NCBI RefSeq assembly: GCF_002995795.1
Contig: NZ_PVXN01000010.1
Span: 1-64,000, forward strand
Source: Clostridium thermopalmarium DSM 5974
GTDB lineage: Bacteria; Bacillota; Clostridia; Clostridiales; Clostridiaceae
DNA: 64,000 bases
Reading direction: 5' to 3'
In this document: piece after piece, positions 15,496-23,617 of the stretch
Numbering within the stretch: position 1 is the stretch's first letter
How the letters are laid out: each line of letters begins with the position of its first letter
Made by a program: the position numbers and the translations under genes
Notes under the pieces: model-generated
Database searches by the model: none
What the model was told of the DNA's origin: nothing
What the model saw: only the letters and a program-made list of their open reading frames with translations

Positions 15496-17038
15496 TTGAA
15501 GCTTAGACAAGAAGAATTAAAGAATGTAGAAGTTTGGGAAAAGGCTGGCTTTGAATTACCTAAATTCAATAGAGAAGAAATGATAAAAAACACTAAAGAA
15601 AATCCTGAATGGATACACTTTGGTGCAGGAAATATATTTCGTGCTTTCCCAGCAGCTGTTTGCCAAGAACTATTAAATAAAGGAATATTAAATACAGGTA
15701 TAATAGTTGCTGAAGGATATGATTATGAAATAATCGAAAAAAGCTATAAAAAATTTGATGATTTAAGTGTTTTAGTAACTTTAAAAGCTAATGGAAGCTT
15801 AGAAAAAAAAGTAATAGGAAGCATGGCAGAATCTTTAACTGTTGATACAAGCAATTCACATGACTGGAATAGGTTGAAAGAGATTTTTAGAAGTAAGAGT
15901 CTAAAAATGGTATCTTTTACTATTACAGAAAAAGGATACAGTCTAGTAGATGCAAAGGGAGAATTTTTAAAAGATGTAGCTAATGATTTTACTAAGGAGA
16001 CTTCTGCTGCAATAAGCTATAATGGACAACTGCTCTCATAATGGTACTAAACTTCAAAATGCTGTTACTACATTCGCAGAAAATTGGGTAAATAATAAAA
16101 TAGTAGAACCTGAATTCTTAACTTATGTTAAAGAAGACATATCTTATCCTTGGTCTATGATAGACAAAATTACACCAAGACCTGCTGAATCTGTTATAAA
16201 GATGTTAAATGAAGTGGGATTTGAAGACACAGAAGCAGTTGTAACATCAAAGAACACATATGTTGCGCCATTTGTTAATGCGGAAGAATCTCAGTATCTA
16301 GTTATTGAAGACAACTTTAAGAATGGTCGTCTTCCACTTGACAAAGGTGGTATTATTTATACAGATAGAGATACTGTAGACAAAGTAGAAAAGATGAAGG
16401 TTTGCACTTGCCTAAATCCTCTTCACACGGCATTAGCTGTTTATGGATGCTTGTTATCTTACTCTAAGATTTCAGATGAAATGAAGGATAAGGAGCTTGT
16501 AACTCTAATAGAAAACATCGGATATAAAGAAGGATTACCTGTTGTTGTAGATCCAGGCATTATATCACCTAAGGACTTTATTGATCAAGTATTGCAGGTG
16601 CGTTTGCCAAATCCATTTATGCCTGATACACCACAAAGAATTGCAAGTGATACTTCACAAAAGCTAGGAATACGTTTTGGAGAAACTATAAAAGCATATG
16701 TTAAAGATCCTAATTTAGATGTTAATTCATTAAACTTTATACCTCTTGTTATAGCAGGATGGTGTCGTTACCTAATGGGTATAGATGATAATGGAGATAC
16801 ATTTGAATTAAGTCCAGATCCATTGCTTTCGGTATTAATTCCAATAATGAATGATGTAAAGTTAAGCGAAAATAATGATATCCACAAACCTTTAAGCAAA
16901 ATCTTATCTAATAAATCAATCTTTGGTGTTGATTTATATGAGGTAGGTTTAGGAGAAAAAGTTGAAGCTTACTTCAAAGAGCTAAATAGTGGAAAAGGTG
17001 CAGTTCGTTCAACTCTACAAAAGCATTGCACTCTTTAA
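15496..17038 (+). pseudogene. uxuB: Fructuronate reductase UxuB, broken by an internal deletion
   Basis: Mannitol dehydrogenase-family NAD enzyme reducing D-fructuronate to D-mannonate. The first frame (15496-16041, TTG start after AAGGAGGAG) covers the Rossmann part, including WIHFGAGNIFRAF and SFTITEKGYSLVDAKGE. A second frame from ATG 16022 continues with MDNCSHNGTKLQNAVTTFAE, SMIDKITPRPAESV and the whole C-terminal domain. By family comparison about 23 residues between ...AAISY and MDNCSHNG (the 'IGKvAsLLYeRykAGayPIAmVS' segment) are missing; only one base separates the two ends, so roughly 68 bp are deleted and the frame shifts. Neither part alone should be active. True deletion or assembly error cannot be told apart here. 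Confidence 0.88.
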
Positions 17039-17070
17039 ATTTAATGCCATATATGATAAAATAAAAAAAG

Positions 17071-17103
17071 TAATTAACTGCATTAATGCAGTTAATTATT
17101 TTT
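17071..17103. terminator. Bidirectional-looking terminator after uxuB
   Basis: A 28-nt perfect palindrome (arms AATTAACTGCATT / AATGCAGTTAATT) with A-rich left flank and T-rich right flank. It separates uxuB from the GntR gene, which nonetheless starts only 30 nt later and may depend on read-through or on a promoter overlapping this region. Confidence 0.85.
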
Positions 17104-17131
17104 ACAATAAGAATATAGTATGGAGAAGGAT

Positions 17132-17821
17132 ATGCAAATTACACAACGATTAGAAAAGGAAACTGCAAGAGAATATGCTTATAGAATAATAAAAGATAAT
17201 ATAATATCATTGGAACTACCGCCGGGAAGTAAGGTAAGTGAGAGTATGTTATCAGTAGAGCTTGGAGTTAGCCGAATGCCAGTTCATGAAGCCCTTATTA
17301 TACTGAATGAAGAAGGATTAGTAGAAGTGTATCCTCAAAGAGGAAGCTTTATTTCATTAATTGACAGCGAACTGGTGGATGAAGTGAGGTTTTTTCGGCT
17401 TGTCCTTGAAAAAGCTATTGTGGAATTAGCCTGTGATATTGCAACAAAAGAAGATTTGTTGCCAATAAAAGAAAATTTAAAGTTGCAAGAATTATACTCA
17501 GAAGGAAATCTATTAGCAAAAAACTTATGTCTTGATAACGAATTTCATAGGTTGCTGTTTGTAATTTGTAAAAAGGAAAATATATATAGAAGACTGAGAA
17601 AAATGACTCCGCATTTTGACAGAGCAAGAAACTTGAGCCTTACAGTAACTGGAGGCAAAAAGAGTATTTCTGAGCATAAAGCTATAGTTGATGCTATCGA
17701 GAAAAAAGATAAGAAATTAGCAGAAAAATATATAGTTGAGCATCTTTCTCGTTATAAGGTAGATGAGAAATTATTAAAAGAGAAATATCCGCAATATTTT
17801 AAAGAAAATCCTCATTTGTAA
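17132..17821 (+). CDS. GntR-family transcriptional regulator (FadR/FCD type)
   Basis: A 229-aa regulator. The N-terminal winged helix (~10-75) has PPGSKVSESMLSVELGVSRMPVHEALIILNEEGL, the typical GntR recognition region. The C-terminal FCD helical domain holds the metal/ligand residues DNEFHRLLF and, later, SEHKAIVDAIEKKD. FadR-subfamily repressors of this type (UxuR, ExuR) sense hexuronates or their breakdown products, which suits its place behind uxuAB. GGAG is 6 nt before ATG 17132; an ATG four codons upstream has no ribosome site. Its likely target is the GTATAC site at 11327-11340. Confidence 0.9.
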   Translation: MQITQRLEKETAREYAYRIIKDNIISLELPPGSKVSESMLSVELGVSRMPVHEALIILNEEGLVEVYPQRGSFISLIDSELVDEVRFFRLVLEKAIVELACDIATKEDLLPIKENLKLQELYSEGNLLAKNLCLDNEFHRLLFVICKKENIYRRLRKMTPHFDRARNLSLTVTGGKKSISEHKAIVDAIEKKDKKLAEKYIVEHLSRYKVDEKLLKEKYPQYFKENPHL

Positions 17822-17845
17822 TATATACATATGAGGATTTTCTTT
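17801..17845. terminator. Hairpin terminator overlapping the gntR stop
   Basis: AAAGAAAATCCTCAT (17801-17815) and its exact complement (17831-17845) form a 15-bp stem spanning the end of the regulator gene. The right arm ends TTTTCTTT. It lies between convergent genes and could act on both strands. Confidence 0.7.
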
Positions 17846-17877
17846 AATATAAAGGGCTTTTGTGTTGATTTTATAAA

Positions 17878-18810
17878 TTAACCTATTTCTTTTAAAAATC
17901 TAAGGGCATTTTTGTAGAATAATTTTTCTATATAATCCTCAGAAAAATTATTGTGTTTTAGAGCATCTATTAATTTATTAGTCTGACCTATATTTTCTAT
18001 TTCGAGAATAGAGTCTATTCCGTCAAAGTCTGAACCGATACACAACACTTCTATGCCGCCTATATTTACAATATGCTTTATATGAGCCAGCATATTCTCA
18101 ATCTTACTAAAATTACCACTACCTAAGAATTCTCCATAAAAGTTTAATCCTATAACACCACCCTTAGAAGCTAAAAGCCTTATCATATCATCTGTAAGGT
18201 TTCTTGGATGATTAGTTATAGCTCTTGCATTGGAATGAGAAGCTATAAATGGAGCTTTTGAATATTTAGCTACATCATAAAAACCTTTATCAGAAAGATG
18301 AGACACATCTATTATCATTTTTAGATTGTTCATCTCTTCTACAACATCTAAACCAAAAGGGGTAAGACCTTTATCATAATATTTATAATCTATATTAGGA
18401 TAACCTATTTCATTTGGAAAGTTCCAAGTTAAAGTTATAAGCTTAACTCCAAGCCTTTGAAAGTTTCTAAGATTAGAAAGCCTTCCTTTAAGGACGCCGC
18501 CTTCTTCTATAGTTAAAAATGCTGATATTTTTCCTTGAGACTTATTAGATATCAGTTCATTATAGTTTCTAGCGATAGCAATAGAATCTTTATTTTTATC
18601 TAGTTCTAAATAAAACCTATCTAGCATATTAAGACATTTTTGAAGAGGATCATTAGTGCTTTTTAGATCCACAAATAAAGCAAAAAATTGAACTAAGGAG
18701 TTTCCAGCCTTTAGCTTATTTATATCAACACTAAAATTATTATTCTTTAACTCAGAATTTTCTTCATATATTTTTAAAATTGTATCACAATGAAAGTCAA
18801 TTATATCCAT
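17878..18810 (-). CDS. Membrane dipeptidase-type peptidase (M19 family)
   Basis: A 310-aa TIM-barrel zinc dipeptidase. It shows the M19 metal ligands DFHCDTI (HxD near the start), Glu in LTIEEGGVL, His in IIDVSHLSDKGF and His in PFIASHSNARAI, then the family motif CIGSDFDGI near the end. No signal peptide, so cytoplasmic; the family cleaves L-D or L-L dipeptides and is often used in peptidoglycan or peptide recycling. Start: GAGGTGG is 5 nt before ATG 18810; the upstream GTG lies inside that site. Single-gene unit, divergent from the asnS leader. Confidence 0.93.
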   Translation of the reverse strand: MDIIDFHCDTILKIYEENSELKNNNFSVDINKLKAGNSLVQFFALFVDLKSTNDPLQKCLNMLDRFYLELDKNKDSIAIARNYNELISNKSQGKISAFLTIEEGGVLKGRLSNLRNFQRLGVKLITLTWNFPNEIGYPNIDYKYYDKGLTPFGLDVVEEMNNLKMIIDVSHLSDKGFYDVAKYSKAPFIASHSNARAITNHPRNLTDDMIRLLASKGGVIGLNFYGEFLGSGNFSKIENMLAHIKHIVNIGGIEVLCIGSDFDGIDSILEIENIGQTNKLIDALKHNNFSEDYIEKLFYKNALRFLKEIG

Positions 18811-18903
18811 GTATTCCACCTCGTTTATAAATAATAACTGTCATTATACTATATTATTATATAATTTTATTATGCAAAAGTGGCGACAACTACTACAACA
18901 AGC

Positions 18904-18932
18904 TTGACATATATAATTTTTAATAATATAAT
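18904..18932 (+). promoter_or_regulatory. Consensus sigma-A promoter for the asnS T-box leader
   Basis: TTGACA (18904-18909), exactly 17 nt, TATAAT (18927-18932): a perfect consensus promoter. Transcription would start near 18940 and run through the T-box leader into asnS. Confidence 0.88.
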
Positions 18933-18998
18933 CTTCTTTGAATAAAATTTTGATATAGTGATAAAATATGTATGAATACATATATTTAAAGATAATGA

Positions 18999-19266
18999 AG
19001 AGGAGAGTAAATATAGAAATTCAATCCTAGCGAGCTGACGATGGTGAAAGGTTGGCATTGAAACTATATGGAAGAACACCTCAGAATCTCTAACCCAAAT
19101 TGTGACATTAATGGCACGAAAGTAGGCTTAGACGGATCCAAACCGTTAAGAATTGGAGAGTATACAATTGATTGTGCTCGTTAAAGTGGTCATGTTTTTA
19201 TGACAAATTAGGTGGTACCGCGAATATTTAACCTTCGTCCTGATATTAGGATTGAAGGTTTTTATA
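18999..19266 (+). promoter_or_regulatory. T-box riboswitch (asparagine) upstream of asnS
   Basis: Stem I starts around 18999-19016 (GAGG...ATATAG) and closes with CTATAT...CCTC near 19065-19081. The specifier loop then reads AAC at 19075-19077, an Asn codon, matching the downstream gene. The conserved T-box GGTGGTACCGCG lies at 19211-19222. The terminator is the stem AACCTTC / GAAGGTT (19230-19260) followed by T. Uncharged tRNA-Asn would bind codon and T-box, favour the antiterminator and raise asnS expression. Confidence 0.93.
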
Positions 19267-19390
19267 TTTTAAATTATACAAAACTAACTAGTTGATAATT
19301 ACTGATTAATGGTTAATCTCTTATTTTAATTTAGCTTCTTTTAGAAAACAGTGATTAGAGACTAGAGATTATAAAACTAGGAGGTAGGCA

Positions 19391-20782
19391 ATGGAAAGCG
19401 TATTAATTAAGAAACTTTATAGAGAGACAGACAAGTTTTTAGGCAAAGAAGTAAAGATTAGTGGTTGGATTAGAACAATTAGATCTTCTAATAAGTTTGG
19501 ATTTATTGAAGTTAACGATGGAAGCTTCTTTAAAAATCTTCAAGTAGTCTTTGATGAAAAATTAGAAAACTTTAAAGAAATTACAAAATACTCTATAAGT
19601 TCAACTATAAGTGTAGAGGGAGAGGTTGTAAAAACTGAGGGGGCAAAACAGCCTTTTGAAATACATGCTAAGAAGGTAACTTTAGAAGGTAAATCTCACT
19701 CAGACTATCCTCTTCAAAAGAAAAGACATACATTTGAGTACTTAAGAACTATAGCTCATTTAAGACCAAGAAGCAATGCTTTCTCAGCAGTATTTAGAGT
19801 ACGTTCTATAGCAGCTTATGCAGTACATAAGTTTTTCCAAGAGCAGGGCTTTGTTTATGTTCATACTCCAATAATAACAGGAAGTGATGCTGAAGGTGCA
19901 GGAGAAATGTTTAGAGTAACTACTCTAGATCTTGAAAATCCACCAAGGGATGAGAAGGGAAATATAGACTATAAGAAAGATTTCTTTGGAAGACAAACTA
20001 ACCTTACAGTAAGTGGTCAGCTTGAGGCTGAAATATATGCTCTTGCTTTTAGAAATGTATATACCTTTGGACCAACTTTTAGAGCAGAAAACTCAAACAC
20101 ATCAAGACACGCATCAGAATTCTGGATGATAGAACCTGAGATGGCCTTTGCAGAATTGGATGATTATTTAGAAGTAGCTGAAGCTATGGTTAAATATATA
20201 ATAAACTATGTGAGAGAAAATGCTCCAGAAGAAATGGAGTTCTTTAATAAATTTGTAGATAAGGGATTATTTGAAAGATTAGATAACGTAGTTAACTCTG
20301 ATTTTGGAAGAATTACATATACTGAAGCTGTAGAGCTTCTTAAAAAGTCAGGTGAAAAGTTTGATTATCCAGTAGAGTGGGGAATAGATTTACAAACAGA
20401 GCATGAAAGATATTTAACAGAGAAGATATTTAATAAACCAGTATTCGTTACAGACTATCCAAAGGATATCAAAGCCTTTTACATGAGATTAAATGATGAT
20501 GGTAAAACTGTTGCAGCAGCAGATCTTCTAGTTCCAGGAGTTGGAGAAATCATAGGTGGAAGCCAAAGAGAGGAAAGAATTGATGTTCTTGAAAAGAGAA
20601 TGGAGGAACTTGGGCTTAATAAAGAAGATTATTGGTGGTATTTAGAGCTTAGAAAATATGGAGAAACTAAGCATTCTGGATATGGCCTTGGATTTGAAAG
20701 AATGATAATGTATCTAACAGGAATGAGTAACATTAGAGATGTAATTCCATTCCCAAGAACTCCAGGAAACGCAGAATTTTAG
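19391..20782 (+). CDS. asnS: Asparagine--tRNA ligase
   Basis: A 463-aa class IIb aminoacyl-tRNA synthetase. The N-terminal OB-fold anticodon-binding domain is ~1-110 ([25 protein letters not shown]). The catalytic domain has motif 1 near [27 protein letters not shown], motif 2 in [25 protein letters not shown], and motif 3 in [30 protein letters not shown]. Length is normal for bacterial AsnRS. AGGAGG precedes the ATG. It is controlled by the Asn T-box. The ~125 bp between T-box terminator and start hold degenerate GATTAG/CTAGAG repeats only. Confidence 0.97.
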   Translation: MESVLIKKLYRETDKFLGKEVKISGWIRTIRSSNKFGFIEVNDGSFFKNLQVVFDEKLENFKEITKYSISSTISVEGEVVKTEGAKQPFEIHAKKVTLEGKSHSDYPLQKKRHTFEYLRTIAHLRPRSNAFSAVFRVRSIAAYAVHKFFQEQGFVYVHTPIITGSDAEGAGEMFRVTTLDLENPPRDEKGNIDYKKDFFGRQTNLTVSGQLEAEIYALAFRNVYTFGPTFRAENSNTSRHASEFWMIEPEMAFAELDDYLEVAEAMVKYIINYVRENAPEEMEFFNKFVDKGLFERLDNVVNSDFGRITYTEAVELLKKSGEKFDYPVEWGIDLQTEHERYLTEKIFNKPVFVTDYPKDIKAFYMRLNDDGKTVAAADLLVPGVGEIIGGSQREERIDVLEKRMEELGLNKEDYWWYLELRKYGETKHSGYGLGFERMIMYLTGMSNIRDVIPFPRTPGNAEF

Positions 20783-20844
20783 AAAAAAATAAGCAATATT
20801 TTTATTATGTTATCATGTGCACAATTGAAATTTTAGCTATTATA

Positions 20845-20897
20845 AAGAGGCGCAAAAATTCTTTGTTAAAAAGGTTTTTGTGCCTTTAATTTTTTTA
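20845..20897 (+). terminator. Terminator after asnS
   Basis: AGGCGCAAAAA pairs with TTTTTGTGCCT (one G-U), loop of 16 nt, then TTAATTTTTTT. Confidence 0.85.
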
Positions 20898-20969
20898 TTC
20901 TATAAAATGTTATTTCCGTTCTGTTTTGTGTCAATAATACAAGATAAGATGGCATGAAAGGATGGTAGT

Positions 20970-21608
20970 ATGTTCAAGATTATAGGAAGGTTATTAGGAT
21001 TTGCTCCTGAAGAGATAAAATATGATAAAGAAATATTAAGCTTTATGCTAATAGGTACAATTATATTTTTATTCTTGGGAATAATTCATACTGAAAAAGG
21101 TGCAAAGTTTTTATATACCAATAGATTAACTGTGAGTATAATGTCAGCAGCAGAAAAAGAAGGAATAACAAATGAGGCTGTGGATAAGTTTACTTATAGC
21201 TTTAAAGAGTATATTCCTATAAATGCAAGAGAGTTTGAGCTGTATGATATAAAAGATAGATTACAAAACTATATAAATGATTTAAAAAATGAAAATAACT
21301 CTAGTTTTGATAATATAATAGATACCTTAGAAAACATATATAAAATAGATGATAAAGAAAAACTACTTAAAGAATTAAACGATATAAATATAAAAGATAT
21401 GCTAACAAATATTAGTAAAGAAGAAATCGTAAAAAAGGATCTAGAAGAGACAGTGGAATGGCAGACTAGCATATTTTTATCAAATTTTTACTTTGCTTTA
21501 GGTACTTTTCTTGGATTTTCAACTATTGTAGTAAAGGTAATATGTGAAATTGAACTTGTAGAAAAAAAGAATAAAAATTTAAAGAAGAAAGAGCAGATAT
21601 ATAAATAA
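20970..21608 (+). CDS. Uncharacterised membrane protein with long soluble loop
   Basis: A 212-aa protein, not recognised. One hydrophobic segment lies at ~26-42 (SFMLIGTIIFLFLGII), another at ~172-192 (FLSNFYFALGTFLGFSTIVV). Between them is a ~125-residue charged, helical region (EFELYDIKDRLQNYINDLKN and following) likely outside the membrane. The C-terminus is lysine-rich. A weak GAAAGGATGG site precedes the ATG. It stands alone between two terminators. Confidence 0.65.
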   Translation: MFKIIGRLLGFAPEEIKYDKEILSFMLIGTIIFLFLGIIHTEKGAKFLYTNRLTVSIMSAAEKEGITNEAVDKFTYSFKEYIPINAREFELYDIKDRLQNYINDLKNENNSSFDNIIDTLENIYKIDDKEKLLKELNDINIKDMLTNISKEEIVKKDLEETVEWQTSIFLSNFYFALGTFLGFSTIVVKVICEIELVEKKNKNLKKKEQIYK

Positions 21609-21642
21609 AAGTATAGATAAATTTTAAGCTATCTATACTTTT
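21607..21642. terminator. Bidirectional terminator between convergent genes
   Basis: AAAAGTATAGATA / TATCTATACTTTT stem with a 10-nt loop, overlapping the stop of the 212-aa protein gene and ending 6 nt before the stop of the alcohol dehydrogenase gene on the other strand. Confidence 0.88.
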
Positions 21643-21647
21643 ATTAA

Positions 21648-22811
21648 CTATTTTGCTAGATTAAATATAGCTATAATATCTTCCTTATTAAGTTTTACAA
21701 AGTTACCTAAAGGCCCGTTTTCTATTGCTTTTTTAGCCATTTCTTCAAATCTATCATCTGGTATATTAGCTTCACTTAAAGAAACAGGCATTCCTATTTT
21801 CTTAAAATAAGCTTTAGTTTTTTCAATGCCTTCTAAGGCAGTTTTTTCAAGGTTATTTATATCGATTTCTACGTTCCATACTCTGTTAGCAAATTGGGCA
21901 AATCTTTTTATATCCTTTTTATATACATATTTCATCCAAGCAGGAAATAATATTGCAAGGCCAGCACCATGAGTGATATCGTAAATTCCGCTTATCTCAT
22001 GTTCTATATCGTGAGTTGCCCAATCTTCAATTCTTCCTGTTCCAAGGAGACCATTATGAGCTATAGTACCAGCCCACATAATTTCGGCCCTAGCTTCATA
22101 GTTTTTAGGATCCTGTAAAACTATAGGTATATTCTTGATTATAGTCTTAAGAGTAGCTTCACTTAGTCTATCAGTTAAATCCACATTAGATTCATTTGTA
22201 AAATATCTTTCAAATATGTGTGCCATCATATCTACAGCACCAGCAGCAGTTTGATATGGTGGTAAAGTATATGTAAGTTCAGGATTCATTATTGCAAATA
22301 CTGGTCTTATAATATTGTCTCCAACTGATCTTTTATACCAACCGTCTTCGTTTGTTATAACAGAACTAGTACTAGATTCGCTTCCAGCTGCAGGTAAAGT
22401 CAAGATTACACCAACAGGTAGCGTAGATGATACTTTAGCTTTTCCAGTATAAAAATCCCATACATCACCTTCATAAGTTACGCCTATGCCTATAGCTTTA
22501 GAAGAGTCAATAACACTTCCACCGCCTACAGCTAATATAAAATCTATGTTATTTTCACGACATATTTTTATTCCTTCTTTAACTAAACTTAATCTAGGAT
22601 TTGGTTTAACACCACCAAGTTCAAAAACTTCAAGTCCAGCATCCTTTAGAGATTTAATGACTTTATCATAAAGGCCAAATTTTTTTATACTTCCTTCACC
22701 ATAGTGAAGCAAAACTCTGTTACCAAATTTTTTTATTTCATCTCCTACTTGGCTTTCAGTATCCTTTCCAAAGATAATTTTTGTAGTATTGTGGTAAGTA
22801 AAGTTAATCAT
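21648..22811 (-). CDS. Iron-containing alcohol dehydrogenase (butanol dehydrogenase type)
   Basis: A 387-aa group III alcohol dehydrogenase of the BdhA/YqhD type. NAD(P)-binding region: FILAVGGGSVIDSSKAIG (~93-110). Metal ligands are in the family's usual places: an Asp/His set in GAVDMMAHIFERYF and the His pair in EDWATHDIEHEISGIYDITHGAGLAILFPAWMKY. It would reduce butyraldehyde or similar aldehydes to alcohols in clostridial fermentation; exact substrate is not fixed by sequence. The ATG is preceded by GGGAGG on the minus strand. Single gene. Confidence 0.93.
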   Translation of the reverse strand: MINFTYHNTTKIIFGKDTESQVGDEIKKFGNRVLLHYGEGSIKKFGLYDKVIKSLKDAGLEVFELGGVKPNPRLSLVKEGIKICRENNIDFILAVGGGSVIDSSKAIGIGVTYEGDVWDFYTGKAKVSSTLPVGVILTLPAAGSESSTSSVITNEDGWYKRSVGDNIIRPVFAIMNPELTYTLPPYQTAAGAVDMMAHIFERYFTNESNVDLTDRLSEATLKTIIKNIPIVLQDPKNYEARAEIMWAGTIAHNGLLGTGRIEDWATHDIEHEISGIYDITHGAGLAILFPAWMKYVYKKDIKRFAQFANRVWNVEIDINNLEKTALEGIEKTKAYFKKIGMPVSLSEANIPDDRFEEMAKKAIENGPLGNFVKLNKEDIIAIFNLAK

Positions 22812-22894
22812 TTTTTATGCCTCCCTAGGAATATTTTTTATATAAGTTTATTGTACTACACAAAAAAAGTTTTAGTTAAAAACTTATAAAAAGA

Positions 22895-23040
22895 TTAAGA
22901 GGCGACTCAAAGGCTTATTTCCTACGCTGACTTTAGAAAAATAAGTGTAAGCTTTCTTGGCTTTTTTACTCTAATCTTTCCACTCCTCCACTCTCCACTG
23001 GCGCTTCAGCGTCCTCACTTCTCCACTCTCTAAGCTAAGA
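22895..23040. other. Intergenic region with imperfect CTCCACT repeats
   Basis: The stretch around 22976-23027 has CACTCCTCCACTCTCCACT, then GGCGCTTCAGCGTCC, then CACTTCTCCACTCTC: two similar pyrimidine-rich tracts around a small inverted GCGCT/AGCGTC core. It is less AT-rich than normal spacer DNA here. I see no gene in it; it resembles dispersed intergenic filler common in clostridia. Confidence 0.4.
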
Positions 23041-23079
23041 AATAATGATTAGAAATTAATAGGTATACAGAGTTAATTT

Positions 23080-23256
23080 TTAATAAAAATCATAGTAATT
23101 TTCTATAGGTTCTTCATCCGCATCTTTAAATCCTCTTTTGCTTATTTCAACATCATCATTGTAAGCAATTTCAGCGCTGTAGTCATAATCATATCCGTCA
23201 TAGAATCCAGTTTTGGCTTTAGTTATAAAACGGTAAGGAATCTCTTCAATGGACAT
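23080..23256 (-). CDS. Small acidic tyrosine-rich protein, unknown function
   Basis: A 58-aa protein, soluble, rich in Asp, Glu and Tyr (TGFYDGYDYDYSAEIAYNDD, ending ENYYDFY). Not recognised. The start is chosen at ATG 23256, 8 nt after the AAAGGTGG site; two in-frame GTG codons upstream fall inside that site. Single gene. Confidence 0.6.
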   Translation of the reverse strand: MSIEEIPYRFITKAKTGFYDGYDYDYSAEIAYNDDVEISKRGFKDADEEPIENYYDFY

Positions 23257-23334
23257 AATTTTCACCACCTTTATAATATAAAGATTTGTGGAATTATATA
23301 ATTAGATTGTCCTTATAAAGAGTTTTTATTCTAT

Positions 23335-23463
23335 TCATAGTTTTTCAGCTATAGATTCTAAAACCTTTATGGAATCGGCGCTGGAGGAAGATAGTTTTTT
23401 ATTTCTGAGGCTACTACTCCAAGAACTCTTCCTGAGTCTCTAGCTCTTAGCGGCTATCTGAAT
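23335..23463 (-). pseudogene. Possible decayed coding remnant
   Basis: In the 361-bp gap before addB, the minus strand has an open stretch reading LRARDSGRVLGVVASEIK then NYLPPAPIP, ending at TAA, and in the next frame KVLESIAEKL followed by TGA (23335-23337). Base composition is richer in G+C than the flanking spacer. There is no start codon or ribosome site. It looks like the frameshifted end of a lost gene, but I cannot name the parent, and chance is not excluded. Confidence 0.3.
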
Positions 23464-23560
23464 AATTCATAATTTGATGTCTTTATTGAAATTTAGTATT
23501 TTTAAACTAAAGAGCTTAGCTTTTTCAATTAAAAAAATGCGTCGCATTTTACTCAAGTTA

Positions 23561-23569
23561 TGCTATAAT
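23561..23569 (+). promoter_or_regulatory. Extended -10 promoter for the addBA operon
   Basis: TGCTATAAT fits TGnTATAAT and is 49 nt upstream of addB. Just before it, AAAATGCGTCGCATTTT (near 23535-23551) is a near-perfect palindrome that could be an operator or a small hairpin. Confidence 0.6.
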
Positions 23570-23617
23570 GTAGGGGAATAGGTGTTCGATAAAATTTGTT
23601 AAAAAGTTGGTGAGAAT

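Noticed and set aside
19270-19390. GATTAATGG / GTGATTAGAGACTAGAGATTA stretches as a regulatory repeat
   Set aside because: Degenerate low-complexity filler, similar to that near 63690; no stable pairing and no link to the T-box.
22976-23027. CTCCACT tracts as a CRISPR-like array
   Set aside because: Only two imperfect pyrimidine-rich tracts; no regular repeat-spacer pattern.
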